From NCBI RefSeq assembly GCF_002150785.1, contig NZ_MTAZ01000019.1:62001-126000 (forward strand): 64,000 nucleotides of DNA, in the 5' to 3' direction. Source of the DNA: Arenibacter amylolyticus. GTDB taxonomy: Bacteria > Bacteroidota > Bacteroidia > Flavobacteriales > Flavobacteriaceae. How positions within the stretch are numbered: the stretch's first letter is position 1; each line of letters starts with the position of its first letter. A model generated the notes under the pieces. That model was not told the origin of the DNA. It did not search any database and was given only the letters and a program-made list of their open reading frames with translations. Of the stretch, positions 25,903 to 35,533 are shown piece after piece. The translations under genes were made by a program, and so were the position numbers.

Positions 25903-26725
25903 GTCGCTTTTCTTTTTTTGCTTCGTTTCGTAAAACAACTTTGGAGATAAAGATACTTACCTGATACAATATCAATATAGGGATCGCTACAATAATCTGG
26001 CTAGCTACGTCCGGAGGGGTAATAATAGCAGACAGGATCAATACTACTACAAGGGCTATTTTTCGGTATTTGCGCAGTACATCCGGGGTAACAAGTCCTA
26101 TTTTGGTTAGGAAATAGATTATTATCGGTAATTCAAAAATGAGTCCACATGCAATTACTGCCGCTCTTACCGTAGATATGTAGGAGCTTAAATCGATCTC
26201 CCGTATTACCGTATCGCTAATAGAATACCCTCCTAGGAAATTGATAGACAATGGAGCTACGATATAGTACCCAAACAACACCCCAGTGAAAAATAGGGCA
26301 GAGGCAATAAATATAAATCCTTTGGCATTCTGTCTTTCACTATCATAGAGTCCAGGGGCTATAAATTTCCATAATTCATAAAGAACGTAGGGGAAGCCTA
26401 CAATAAATCCGGCCCAGATAGAAGTCCATATATGTGCAGAAAACTGCTCGGACATTTGCCTACTTTGAACTGTAAACAAAGGCTCAGCGTTGCAAAACGC
26501 CTCGCTAAAACCTAATAACTTAGACAGTGTACAGAAGACCTCATAGGTTGGGAAATGGGGCATCATAGGTCCAAAGATGATGGTTCCGAATATAAAATCC
26601 TTCATTAAAAAGGCAACACTCCCTATAAGTACAACAGCTAAAGTTGCTCGAATTAAATGCCATCTTAATTCTTCTAAATGGTCTAGAAACGACATTTCAT
26701 TAGGGGTCTTTTTGTTTTTTGTCAT
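25886..26725 (-). CDS. tatC: Sec-independent translocase subunit TatC
   Basis: 279 residues, six transmembrane helices, the receptor of the twin-arginine pathway. The N-terminal MSFLDHLEELRWHLIRA is the conserved cytoplasmic signal-peptide docking region (E-L-R). It has the insertion between helix 1 and 2 that Bacteroidota TatC show. Substrates in this window include the RR-signal Gfo/Idh/MocA enzyme and possibly the LD-carboxypeptidase. Its start overlaps the kdsD stop by one base (TAATG), a translational coupling. TatA is not here. Confidence 0.95.
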   Translation of the reverse strand: MTKNKKTPNEMSFLDHLEELRWHLIRATLAVVLIGSVAFLMKDFIFGTIIFGPMMPHFPTYEVFCTLSKLLGFSEAFCNAEPLFTVQSRQMSEQFSAHIWTSIWAGFIVGFPYVLYELWKFIAPGLYDSERQNAKGFIFIASALFFTGVLFGYYIVAPLSINFLGGYSISDTVIREIDLSSYISTVRAAVIACGLIFELPIIIYFLTKIGLVTPDVLRKYRKIALVVVLILSAIITPPDVASQIIVAIPILILYQVSIFISKVVLRNEAKKEKRHVKSS

Positions 26726-27687
26726 TAGAGTATTCCTTCGTTTATTAAATTATGTAAGTGTACTATCCCTTTATATTGGTCACCATCCACAGCTAGTAGC
26801 TGAGAAATGCCTTTAGCCTGCATAAGTTCTAAAGCCTTTATGGCCAAAACGTTCACATCTATTGTCTTAGGGGTGTTGCTCATAATATCCTTGGCGGTTA
26901 ACCCGTAGATGTTATCGTACTTGTTTAGCATTCGTCGTATATCGCCATCGGTAACGATGCCCACTATCTTATTGTTTTCCATCACCGCGGTGGCACCCAA
27001 CATTTTTTCAGAAATTTCTACAATCACCGATTTTACATCGCAACTAATGTCCACTTGGGGCACTTGGTTGGTGGTGGCCAGGTCCCCTACCCGTAGGTAA
27101 AGTTTTTTGCCTAAGGCACCTCCTGGATGGTATTTTGCAAAATCCTTGCTACTGAACCCTTTTAACTCCAATAGGCATATTGCAAGGGCATCGCCCATTA
27201 CCAATTGAGCCGTGGTACTGGTGGTTGGGGCTAGGTTGTTGGGGCAGGCTTCTTTTTCTACATAGGTGTTTAGTACAAAATCTGCCTGCTGGGCTAAAAA
27301 GGAGTCTTTGTTCCCTGTCATCCCTATCAATTTGTTGTTCCCGCGTTTAATTAAGGGGACCAGCATTTTAATTTCCGCTGTATTGCCGCTTTTGGATATA
27401 CAGATCACAACATCGTTCTCCTGTACGGTCCCTAAATCCCCATGGATGGCATCTGCTGCATGCATAAAAATAGAGGGCGTACCAGTGGAGTTTAGGGTGG
27501 CAACAATTTTTGAAGCTATTAAGGCACTTTTTCCTATACCTGAAATAATTACCCTACCTTTGGAGGTGCGAATGTATTCAACGGCTTTGGAGAAATCATC
27601 GTCTAAAAGGGAGGAGAGGTTGTGGATCGCCTCGGCCTCATTTTCAATAGCTTTTTTCGCTATGGCCAGTATATTATGATTACTCAA
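26725..27687 (-). CDS. kdsD: D-arabinose 5-phosphate isomerase (KpsF/GutQ/KdsD family)
   Basis: 320 residues. An N-terminal SIS sugar-isomerase domain (about 25-170; GRVIISGIGKSALIASKIVATLNSTGTP, then ISKSGNTAE) and two CBS domains (about 200-320; ATAVMENNKIVGIVTDGDIRRML). It converts ribulose 5-phosphate to arabinose 5-phosphate, the first step to KDO for lipid A. It heads the minus-strand cluster with tatC and lptB and is divergent from recQ across 191 bp. Confidence 0.93.
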   Translation of the reverse strand: MSNHNILAIAKKAIENEAEAIHNLSSLLDDDFSKAVEYIRTSKGRVIISGIGKSALIASKIVATLNSTGTPSIFMHAADAIHGDLGTVQENDVVICISKSGNTAEIKMLVPLIKRGNNKLIGMTGNKDSFLAQQADFVLNTYVEKEACPNNLAPTTSTTAQLVMGDALAICLLELKGFSSKDFAKYHPGGALGKKLYLRVGDLATTNQVPQVDISCDVKSVIVEISEKMLGATAVMENNKIVGIVTDGDIRRMLNKYDNIYGLTAKDIMSNTPKTIDVNVLAIKALELMQAKGISQLLAVDGDQYKGIVHLHNLINEGIL

Positions 27688-27852
27688 AATAATGTTAAAT
27701 TATGTGGTGAAATTTCTATCCTAAAAGAAAATCTTATATTTAAATCGGTAAAATTACATAAACTAAAGTATATAGGATATTTTAATTTTCAAGAAATTAA
27801 TTTCTGCAAAATAATTAAATAAAAACTGAAAAATTACTTAACTTAAAGAATT

Positions 27853-27860
27853 TACTTTTG
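27853..27860 (+). promoter_or_regulatory. Probable -7 promoter box of recQ
   Basis: TACTTTTG, the same octamer as the DUF2795 promoter and an exact TAnnTTTG match, 18 bases before the recQ ATG. No clear TTG at -33. Confidence 0.5.
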
Positions 27861-27878
27861 GTGTAGTGGCCAAATAAC

Positions 27879-30104
27879 ATGAAGAAAATGGTAAAGTACG
27901 GTATGAGTATTGATGAGGTCGATTTAGGTGCCTACCTAAAAAAATATTTTGGATTCTCCCAGTTTAAAGGATTACAGGAAGATGTAGTTAAAAATATAGT
28001 TCAGGGAAACAACACCTTTGTAATTATGCCCACTGGAGGGGGGAAATCTTTGTGTTATCAGCTTCCCGCATTAATGTTGGAAGGGACGGCCATTGTGGTT
28101 TCTCCCTTAATCGCTCTAATGAAAAATCAAGTGGATGCCATTCGTGGAATATCCGAGCATACTGGGGTAGCCCATGTGTTAAACTCCTCCCTAAACAAAT
28201 CAGAGGTTAGACAGGTTAAGGAAGATGTTAGCTCCGGGGTCACCAAACTTTTGTACGTGGCTCCAGAATCGCTGACCAAGGAGGAGTATGTGGATTTTCT
28301 ACAAAATGAAAAAATTTCTTTCGTTGCTGTAGATGAAGCGCACTGTATTTCTGAATGGGGGCACGATTTTAGGCCAGAATACCGTAATTTAAAATCCATT
28401 GTTCAGAGGCTAGGGGATAATATCCCTATTATTGCTCTTACGGCTACTGCAACTCCAAAGGTGCAGGAAGATATTATTAAAAACTTAGGAATTGGGGATG
28501 CAGAGGTCTATAAGGCTAGCTTTAATAGACCCAATCTTTTTTACGAGGTAAGGCCAAAAACCAAGAATGTAGATGCCGATATTATCCGTTTTGTAAAACA
28601 GAATCAAGGGAAATCGGGGATTATCTATTGCTTAAGCCGTAAAAGAGTGGAAGAACTAGCCCAGGTGTTACAGGTTAACGGAATTAGCGCGGTCCCTTAT
28701 CACGCGGGTTTCGATGCCAAAACCAGATCTAAATATCAGGACATGTTCCTAATGGAAGATGTAGATGTGGTAGTGGCTACTATTGCCTTTGGAATGGGAA
28801 TAGATAAGCCAGATGTTCGTTTTGTAATCCACCACGACATTCCTAAAAGTATCGAGAGCTATTACCAGGAAACCGGAAGAGCCGGTAGGGATGGGGGAGA
28901 AGGTCACTGTTTGGCCTTTTACTCCTATAAGGATATAGAAAAATTGGAAAAATTTATGTCCGGGAAACCCGTGGCAGAACAAGAGATCGGAAACGCCCTG
29001 TTACAGGAAATAGTTGCCTATGCAGAAACTTCCATGTCTAGAAGAAAATTTATCCTCCATTATTTTGGGGAGGAATTTGACGAGGAGAACGGTGATGGTG
29101 CGGATATGGATGACAACTCCCGTAATCCTAAGGAAAAACAGGAAGCTAAGGACAATGTTCTTAAGGTTATTCAGGTGGTATCCGGGACTAGTGAAAAATT
29201 TAAATCCAAGGAGGTTGTCAAGGCGCTAACCGGTAAGGTCAATGCCCTTATTTCTTCCCATAAAACGGAAGAAAAGCAGTTTTTCGGTATTGGTAAGGAT
29301 ATGGATAAAGGCTATTGGATGGCCCTAATCCGTCAAATGCTGGTAGCTGGTTTACTGAAAAAGGAAATAGAGCAGTACGGAATTTTACAAGTAACGGCTT
29401 CAGGTAAGGAGTTTTTAAAAAATCCTACCTCTTTTATGATGACTATAGATCACGTTTACAATAAGCAGTCAGACGATGCTATTGTAAGTGCAGCAAAAGC
29501 TGGTGGAGGCGTGGCAGATAATAGGCTGCTAAAAATGCTCAGGGATCTAAGGAAGAAACAGGCCAATAGGCTAGAGGTACCTCCATTTGTAGTGTTTCAG
29601 GATCCTTCTCTGGAGGATATGGCATTAAAATATCCAGTTACCGTAGAAGAGCTTGTCAATATCAATGGGGTAGGGGAAGGAAAAGCCAAAAGGTATGGAA
29701 AGCCCTTTTTGGAGCTAATAGCCTCTTACGTGGAGGAAAACAATATTTTACGGCCCGATGATTTAGTGGTAAAAAGTACCGGTGCCAACTCTGCCTTAAA
29801 ATTATATATCATTCAGAATGTGGACCGCAAGTTGCCTCTAGATGATATCGCTTCGTCCAAAGGATTGGAGCTAGAGGAGCTTATTAAGGAAATGGAGCAG
29901 ATAGTCTATAGTGGGACCAAGTTGAACCTGGATTATTGGATCGATGATATTTTGGATGAAGATCAGCAGGAAGAGATCCATGAATACTTTTTGGAAGCGG
30001 AGTCCGATGGTATAGAAGAAGCTTTAAAAGAGTTTGATGGGGATTATGAAGATGAGGAACTTCGCTTGTATCGACTTAAATTTATAAGTGAAGTGGCCAA
30101 TTAG
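27879..30104 (+). CDS. recQ: ATP-dependent DNA helicase RecQ, without zinc cysteines
   Basis: 741 residues. Helicase motifs: Walker A PTGGGKS at 51-57, DEAH at 152-155, and QETGRAGRDG at 330-339. Next comes the region that normally holds the RecQ zinc module (RRxx…CxxCxxC). Here it reads SRRKFILHYFGEEF … GADMDDNSRNP (387-416): all four cysteines are replaced, while the RRK and HYFGEE framework is kept. A winged-helix RQC part follows, then an HRDC domain (about 570-625, with VEELVNINGVGEGKAKRYG) and an acidic C-terminal extension. Unwinds 3'-tailed DNA in recombination and replication repair. The alternative start MSIDEVDLG at residue 9 is possible. Followed by a strong terminator. Confidence 0.95.
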   Translation: MKKMVKYGMSIDEVDLGAYLKKYFGFSQFKGLQEDVVKNIVQGNNTFVIMPTGGGKSLCYQLPALMLEGTAIVVSPLIALMKNQVDAIRGISEHTGVAHVLNSSLNKSEVRQVKEDVSSGVTKLLYVAPESLTKEEYVDFLQNEKISFVAVDEAHCISEWGHDFRPEYRNLKSIVQRLGDNIPIIALTATATPKVQEDIIKNLGIGDAEVYKASFNRPNLFYEVRPKTKNVDADIIRFVKQNQGKSGIIYCLSRKRVEELAQVLQVNGISAVPYHAGFDAKTRSKYQDMFLMEDVDVVVATIAFGMGIDKPDVRFVIHHDIPKSIESYYQETGRAGRDGGEGHCLAFYSYKDIEKLEKFMSGKPVAEQEIGNALLQEIVAYAETSMSRRKFILHYFGEEFDEENGDGADMDDNSRNPKEKQEAKDNVLKVIQVVSGTSEKFKSKEVVKALTGKVNALISSHKTEEKQFFGIGKDMDKGYWMALIRQMLVAGLLKKEIEQYGILQVTASGKEFLKNPTSFMMTIDHVYNKQSDDAIVSAAKAGGGVADNRLLKMLRDLRKKQANRLEVPPFVVFQDPSLEDMALKYPVTVEELVNINGVGEGKAKRYGKPFLELIASYVEENNILRPDDLVVKSTGANSALKLYIIQNVDRKLPLDDIASSKGLELEELIKEMEQIVYSGTKLNLDYWIDDILDEDQQEEIHEYFLEAESDGIEEALKEFDGDYEDEELRLYRLKFISEVAN

Positions 30105-30125
30105 GTTGTAATGCCTAAAGAAAAC

Positions 30126-30161
30126 AAAAAATCCCCGTTTTAGCTAAAACGGGGATTTTTT
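30126..30161. terminator. Bidirectional terminator between recQ and the LD-carboxypeptidase gene
   Basis: A perfect 36-bp palindrome (AAAAAATCCCCGTTTTAG and its complement) with an AGCT centre, flanked by A run on the left and T run on the right, so it can stop transcription from both converging genes. Confidence 0.9.
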
Positions 30162-30183
30162 TTGTTTTGTACATACTGTATAG

Positions 30184-31239
30184 TTATTGAACCGCACTTT
30201 CTAGCAAGGTTAGTTTCTTGTTTTCCGCATCCAAAGAGGCCTTTATACCAATAGGAATGGTGAAGTTATGGTTTATATGTCCAAAAGAAAGTCCGTATAC
30301 GGCAGGAATATTTAAAGCTGCTATCCTATCCAAAATAACTTCCTTTAAGGTGAAGGTGGTGGGGCCAGGTGTTCGGTCGCAACCCTTAAACACCCCCAAG
30401 GCCACCCCTGCAGCTTTATGTAAGGTTTTGCTCTGCATTAATTGCGTTAGCATTCGATCAATACGGTAGGGGGCCTCCTCAATTTCCTCTAGGCAGACAA
30501 TGGCATCTGTAAAATCTATTTCATCGGGTGTGCCTACTAAGGCACTGACCAAGGTAAGGCTTCCACCTAGCAGTTTACCTTTCGCTTTACCAGGGCAAAT
30601 GGTGTATCGCTCATATTCGGGTTTTTTGAATTCTGGCTTGTCCGGGTAATTTTTATTCACCAAGGGTTGTTTTGATCTGGTGTCCATTACCACTTTTTCC
30701 AATTGGGCAATACTGTAATCGTCCGTAATAGTACTCCCTACAGGTCCGTGAAATGTTATTAATCCCGTCTTTTGATACATGGCATTCAATAAGGCCGTTA
30801 TATCACTAAATCCAATAAAAACTTTTGGGTTCTTTCTTATAAGGTCAAAGTCTATCTTGTTCATGATGCGTGTGCATCCGTAGCCCCCTCGTGCACAAAG
30901 AATGCCCGCTACCTTGGGATTGGCAAAGATCTCATTTAAATCTGCTGCTCTTTCTTCATCCGTATTGCTAAAATAACCATGGTTTCCAAGAATGCGGTCT
31001 GTATGGAAAGGAATAAAACCCATCGTCCTCAAGGTGTCCTTTGCTTGTTCTAAAATATTGGGAGGTATGGCAAAACCGGGTGCAATGAGCCCTATAGTGT
31101 CACCTCTTTTTAATGCTCTTGGTTTTACGGGGGATATGGAGGGTAGCATCGGGTTGGGTTGACCTAATAAGAGGGATGGGGCCATACAGGCAATGCCTAC
31201 GCCACTGGCTTTTTTTAAGAATTGTCTTCTCTGTTGCAT
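30184..31239 (-). CDS. LD-carboxypeptidase, S66 family
   Basis: 351 residues from the preferred start MQQRRQFLKKASG, which is a Tat-like signal (RR at 4-5, then KKASGVGIACMAP). An in-frame ATG 81 bases further up adds a long unrelated segment and is rejected. The S66 family removes the terminal D-Ala from murein tetrapeptides (LdcA) or handles microcin C7-like peptides. Landmarks are GDTIGLIAPG, the nucleophile Ser region GVGFSD-like (KVFIGFSDITALLNA), ARGGYGCTRI and the C-terminal CLEEIEEAPYRIDRML with the Glu, plus GHINHN with the His of the Ser-Glu-His triad. Exact residue assignment is by motif only. A single gene, closed by the shared terminator. Confidence 0.88.
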   Translation of the reverse strand: MQQRRQFLKKASGVGIACMAPSLLLGQPNPMLPSISPVKPRALKRGDTIGLIAPGFAIPPNILEQAKDTLRTMGFIPFHTDRILGNHGYFSNTDEERAADLNEIFANPKVAGILCARGGYGCTRIMNKIDFDLIRKNPKVFIGFSDITALLNAMYQKTGLITFHGPVGSTITDDYSIAQLEKVVMDTRSKQPLVNKNYPDKPEFKKPEYERYTICPGKAKGKLLGGSLTLVSALVGTPDEIDFTDAIVCLEEIEEAPYRIDRMLTQLMQSKTLHKAAGVALGVFKGCDRTPGPTTFTLKEVILDRIAALNIPAVYGLSFGHINHNFTIPIGIKASLDAENKKLTLLESAVQ

Positions 31240-31335
31240 AAAATTGGGTATATGGGCTAAAATAGCAAATTTCCATATAAAAAGGGAGGGGCTAGCTGGT
31301 ATGCTCCCTCCCTGTTTCAATTTCTATGCTGGTAT

Positions 31336-32655
31336 TTATCGGGCAGACGGTCCGCCACTAGACTCTGACCTTCTCAATTGTCGTTGGATTTTTCTGATGG
31401 CCGATTCTATGGATTTTTCCGGTTCAATGATATTGAATTCGCCCCAAAAGTCCGGATCTGCAAAGCCCGATGCCTCATCGCTTAAAATTACGGAAGTTCT
31501 TAAGCGGTCTTTATATTTAGGCAATGCTCCCGAAATGTTCTTTTCCCAATCTGTGACTGCCATTTCACAGCTCATACTGTAAATGGAATTAAAAAGTTTG
31601 TCGTCCCAATCTATCTTAAACACCAAAAGTACATTGCTGTACCCGTAGTACCAACGACCGTTCTTTTCCCTGTAATCTACCCTATAGGCAATGTCGGTTG
31701 GCCACACCTTGGCCTTAGCAGGTTTTTTGCGGACAAATAGCCGCGCAGCTTCTTCCCTGTCCGTGATGTTAAGGGAGAAAACGGCACTTGTTAGAATCTT
31801 ATTTTCCCCGTCTATATATAATCTTCCCTGGTATAAGGGGGCGGTTATATAGTCTTTTTGTTTAAAATTTATTACATAGATCAATCTATCGTTGATACGG
31901 GTGGAGTTTTCATAGCTAAAGTTATAATTATCAAAGGAGTCTTCGGAGAAAATATATTGTGGGTATTTCACCATATCTACAAATAAGGCATTGAAGGGAC
32001 CGCCCTGTAATTTTAAAACCACCGTATCTAACCTACTGTAGTCCGTACTTTTTCTAGACTTATATAGTTCAACCACATCTTGCCGATCGGTATTGTAAGG
32101 GGTTTTGTAAATGTTCACTACAGCTTCGGAAAGAGATACGTTTCTTCTTCTTTTTTTTATGGTTTCCCTATAAAAAGCGGTCATGATGGTAGGGTCCTCA
32201 AAATAATTCTCCCCTCTTCGCTTTAAAGTTTCCCGTACTAAATTTCTGGGGTCCTTTGGTATAGAGAGGCTAACTTCGGGAAGTTCTATGGTAGAGGTTT
32301 GTAGGGTGATATCATTTTTTCCATCTTCTAATTGCGCCAGGGGTATTATTTTGGTTTCGTATCCAAGAAAGGAAATGGCCACCTTGCCCAGAACAATGTC
32401 TTTGGGGACTTTTAACGAGAACTGACCCTCTGCGTTGCTCACTGTGGTAATATTGGTGTTTTCTATGGAAATATTGGCCAATACCAAAGGTTTGTTGGTT
32501 TGGCTGTCTATAACCGTACCCTGATAGCTGATAAAGTTAGCCTCTGGGTCTGGGAGGTCCTGCGCCCATAGCTGTCCTGATGTTCCCAGGAGTAGCAGGA
32601 CCTGGAATACGGTAGCCAGGATGCCTATTCTTAAAGAGAAAAGTTTCTGTTTCAT
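31336..32655 (-). CDS. Carboxypeptidase-regulatory-domain outer-membrane-associated protein
   Basis: 439 residues with a signal peptide (about 1-31, ending GQLWAQ). A beta-sandwich CarboxypepD_reg-like domain follows (about 43-118: YQGTVIDSQTNKPLVLANISIENTN … VSNAEGQFSLKVPK). The rest (about 140-430) is a beta-rich domain of the kind that follows this module in DUF5686-like proteins, although the barrel is not obvious here. Such proteins are frequent in Bacteroidota and mostly uncharacterised. The upstream 430 bases are free of genes. The stop lies about 100 bases before the LD-carboxypeptidase start on the same strand; a shared transcript is possible. Confidence 0.75.
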   Translation of the reverse strand: MKQKLFSLRIGILATVFQVLLLLGTSGQLWAQDLPDPEANFISYQGTVIDSQTNKPLVLANISIENTNITTVSNAEGQFSLKVPKDIVLGKVAISFLGYETKIIPLAQLEDGKNDITLQTSTIELPEVSLSIPKDPRNLVRETLKRRGENYFEDPTIMTAFYRETIKKRRRNVSLSEAVVNIYKTPYNTDRQDVVELYKSRKSTDYSRLDTVVLKLQGGPFNALFVDMVKYPQYIFSEDSFDNYNFSYENSTRINDRLIYVINFKQKDYITAPLYQGRLYIDGENKILTSAVFSLNITDREEAARLFVRKKPAKAKVWPTDIAYRVDYREKNGRWYYGYSNVLLVFKIDWDDKLFNSIYSMSCEMAVTDWEKNISGALPKYKDRLRTSVILSDEASGFADPDFWGEFNIIEPEKSIESAIRKIQRQLRRSESSGGPSAR

Positions 32656-33087
32656 TGGATGTCGCTTTTGGAGGGGTACGCTATTTACTATTATTAGCTT
32701 TCTGGGAGTGGTCTCTACTGACCCTGAAAGGGTTGGTGCCCCCTTGCTTGTTAAATTCAGTATGTCAATATATAATCCCCATACGTGTCTGGGGCGTATC
32801 TCAACTTTCTATTGAGACCTAGAAGATCGTTGCGGTGCCTATTCCTCTTATTTCCTTGTTAGTAATACCATTTACAAACTATCTAAGTAAAACAGATCGG
32901 ATTAAAGGGCGGGAAAGTTCCTATATACAAGGTAGTGATTTTAAGTGAGATTCCCTAAAAATTAAAAGGCTAAATAGGGGAGGGATGCGGAGTGAAAACA
33001 GGTTTCGGAATGGAGGTGTTGAGGCAGTGAAATGAACACTGCCTCCAAATATGTCCTCTAAATGTTCTATTAGGGCGTTGTGCCTGC
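32656..33087. other. 432-bp intergenic region
   Basis: Between two minus-strand genes. It contains the hairpin at 33,021-33,045 and AT-rich DNA. I see no gene, tRNA or exact -7 box in it, though the promoter of the carboxypeptidase-regulatory-domain gene must lie here. Confidence 0.4.
33021..33045 (-). terminator. Hairpin after the GNAT-nitrilase gene, possible terminator
   Basis: Perfect 9-bp inverted repeat GAGGCAGTG / CACTGCCTC with a 7-nt loop, about 45 bases after the GNAT-nitrilase stop. The stem is stable, but no T run follows, so its role is uncertain. Confidence 0.4.
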
Positions 33088-34632
33088 TTATGGATTTAAT
33101 TTCTTAAGGTCAAAAATATCTTTCCTTCTATCTTTTAAATTACGGACGCTGCCAAATTGATTCAGTTCGGTGAGTAGGTCTAAATCTAGGTCTACAATTA
33201 GTATCATCTCTGTATTTGGCGTTGCTTCGGCCTTTATTCCATTGGCCGGAAAGGCAAAATCACAGGGGGTAAATACCATGGATTGGGCATATTGTATGTC
33301 CATATTATGTACCTTGGGGAGGTTACCCACACTTCCTGCTATGGCCACGTAGCATTCGTTTTCTATTGCTCTTGCTTGGGCACAGTTGCGCACCCTGGAA
33401 TACCCGTTCTGGGTATCGGTGAGGAAGGGAATAAAAAGAATATCCATGCCTTCGTCTGCAAGCAGTCTGCTTAGTTCCGGAAACTCGGAGTCGTAACAAA
33501 TTAGAACCCCAATCTTACCGCAGTCCGTCTCAAAGGTTTTTAACTGGTTTCCGCCCTGCATGCCCCACACTCGTTCCTCATCTGGGGTAATATGCAATTT
33601 CTCGTAACTTTCCTTAGTTCCGTCCCTTTTGCACAAGTAACCAACATTGTATAGTTTGCCATCTTTCATTTCGGGCATGCTACCGGTAATAATATTGATG
33701 TTGTAGGTGATGGCCAATTCGGAAAACCTTTGTACAATGGTAGCTGTGTGCTGTGCCAATTTACGGATGGCTTCAGATTCGGGTAAATGGTTGTCCTCTG
33801 CCATTAACGGGGCATTGAAAAACTCTGGGAATAGGGCAAAATCGGAACGATAACCAGATACGGAATCTATAAAATATTCTGCCTGTTGCAGTACATCGTC
33901 CAAGTTTTTATAAGGCCTCATCTGCCATTGTATTAATCCTACCCTTACTACCCTTTTATTGGTAGTTGGTTCTTTTACTACCTTTTCATAATAGATATTG
34001 TCCCATTTTAAAAGTACGGCGTAATCATTGGACGCGGCATCCCCCTCTAAGTAATTTTTTAAGACCCTAGTGGGATAAAAGTCGTTCGAAATTTGAAAAT
34101 TAAGCACGGGGTCGTGTATCTCTTTTCTCCTTACCTTGTCTATATAATCCTTAGGGGAAAGGGTGTCCATATATTTATGGTAGTTGGGAATACGTCCGCC
34201 AAAGGCGACCCCTTTTAAATTTAGGCGCTCACATAGGTCCTTACGGTAATCGTAAAGTCGCCTTCCCAATCGCATTCCCCTAAATTCCGGTTTTATAAAA
34301 ACTTCTATGCCGTATAGGATATCTCCCTCGTCAGTATGCGTGTTAAAGGTATAATTCCCCGTAATCTGCTGATAGGTATGCTGGTGATCAAAGTCGTTGT
34401 AATTGATAATGATAGAAAGGGCACAACCCGCTATTTGATTGTTCACCTTTATAACCACTTGTCCTTCCTGGAATTGCTTTATTAGCGTTTCTATTTGGTG
34501 CTCTTGCCAATAGGCATGGGGCATAGTGGTATAGGAGGCTATCATGGCCGTTTTAAGCTCCTGATAGTCGTCCAGACATAAATAGGATAACTCTATGTTT
34601 TCTATGTTCTCAAGGTTGAATTTAGTATCCAT
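33088..34632 (-). CDS. GNAT acetyltransferase fused to a nitrilase-type amidohydrolase
   Basis: 514 residues with two enzymes in one chain. Residues about 10-175 form a GNAT acetyltransferase with the acetyl-CoA motif VFIKPEFRGMRLGRRLYDYR (112-131). Residues about 228-510 form a carbon-nitrogen hydrolase with the catalytic triad Glu270 (LFPEFFNAP), Lys345 (SYEKLHITPDE) and Cys379 (VLICYDSEFPE). Similar fusions are spread among Bacteroidota and the nitrilase half is of the ω-amidase/carbamoylputrescine branch by pattern. The natural substrate is not known. The acylation and the amide hydrolysis may act on the same compound (inference). Separated by 33 bases from rluF and read in the same direction. 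Confidence 0.88.
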   Translation of the reverse strand: MDTKFNLENIENIELSYLCLDDYQELKTAMIASYTTMPHAYWQEHQIETLIKQFQEGQVVIKVNNQIAGCALSIIINYNDFDHQHTYQQITGNYTFNTHTDEGDILYGIEVFIKPEFRGMRLGRRLYDYRKDLCERLNLKGVAFGGRIPNYHKYMDTLSPKDYIDKVRRKEIHDPVLNFQISNDFYPTRVLKNYLEGDAASNDYAVLLKWDNIYYEKVVKEPTTNKRVVRVGLIQWQMRPYKNLDDVLQQAEYFIDSVSGYRSDFALFPEFFNAPLMAEDNHLPESEAIRKLAQHTATIVQRFSELAITYNINIITGSMPEMKDGKLYNVGYLCKRDGTKESYEKLHITPDEERVWGMQGGNQLKTFETDCGKIGVLICYDSEFPELSRLLADEGMDILFIPFLTDTQNGYSRVRNCAQARAIENECYVAIAGSVGNLPKVHNMDIQYAQSMVFTPCDFAFPANGIKAEATPNTEMILIVDLDLDLLTELNQFGSVRNLKDRRKDIFDLKKLNP

Positions 34633-34665
34633 TATCTGGTTTTTATTATGGGGTCTTAGTAGGTT

Positions 34666-35394
34666 TTAGGAGGTTTTGGACGACTCACTAATCATGGCCT
34701 GTATTTCCTGTAATTCCTTATCCGTTAAATCGCGCCATGTTCCCACTGGAATATCCAAATGGAGGTTCATGATCCGGATGCGTTTCAAGGAGGTTACATT
34801 GTAGTCAAAATACTCGCACATGCGACGTATTTGCCTGTTTAGGCCCTGTGTAAGTGTGATTTTAAATTCATATTTATCCAGCTTCTCCAACTTACACTTC
34901 TTAGTAACTTGACCCAAAATAGGAACCCCGTTACTCATCTTTTCCAAAAACTCATCGGTAATGGGCTTATCTACACTTACAATATAATCTTTCTCGTGGT
35001 TGTTGCTGGCTCGTAAAATCTTATTTACAATATCGCCATCATTGGTCAGTAGAATTAGTCCTTCACTGGGTTTATCTAGTCTGCCAATGGGGAAAATTCT
35101 ACTTGGGTAGTTAATATAATCTACAATATTGTCCTTCTCCCTTTTGGTGTCTGTGGTACACACAATTCCAATAGGTTTGTTAAAAGCAATATAGACTGGT
35201 TTAGCTTGGGGTTCATTGATGAGTTTCCCATCTACACGTACCTCATCGCTCTCGGTAATTTTAGTTCCCATTTCTGGAACTTTACCGTTAATAGTGACCC
35301 TGCCTTGGTCTATTAGTTTGTCTGCTGCTCTCCTAGAGCAGTAGCCCATTTCACTTAAAAATTTGTTTATCCGTGTGCCTTCCTTCTCTTTCAT
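34666..35394 (-). CDS. rluF: 23S rRNA pseudouridine(2604) synthase RluF
   Basis: 242 residues. An N-terminal S4 RNA-binding domain (about 8-65: [20 protein letters not shown]) and the RsuA/RluB-type catalytic domain with the nucleophile Asp in [14 protein letters not shown] and the C-terminal [14 protein letters not shown]. Close similarity to E. coli RluF in [15 protein letters not shown] and [16 protein letters not shown] supports the isomer U2604 over RluB or RsuA. The gene is followed by the GNAT-nitrilase gene on the same strand. Confidence 0.9.
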   Translation of the reverse strand: MKEKEGTRINKFLSEMGYCSRRAADKLIDQGRVTINGKVPEMGTKITESDEVRVDGKLINEPQAKPVYIAFNKPIGIVCTTDTKREKDNIVDYINYPSRIFPIGRLDKPSEGLILLTNDGDIVNKILRASNNHEKDYIVSVDKPITDEFLEKMSNGVPILGQVTKKCKLEKLDKYEFKITLTQGLNRQIRRMCEYFDYNVTSLKRIRIMNLHLDIPVGTWRDLTDKELQEIQAMISESSKTS

Positions 35395-35533
35395 GTCCGC
35401 TCCTTAGTCCCATTGGTGAGTATGGGGTTTTAGAGGCGAAATATACTGAAATAAACTTTTATATGGCCTAATATACCTGCAAGATATTTTTAGCTATCCT
35501 GCAGGTTGAAACCTAGGTTGTCTTGACTTATTT

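Noticed and set aside
27266-27679. A 137-codon plus-strand open frame
   Set aside because: It is antisense to kdsD, which has clear SIS/CBS motifs.
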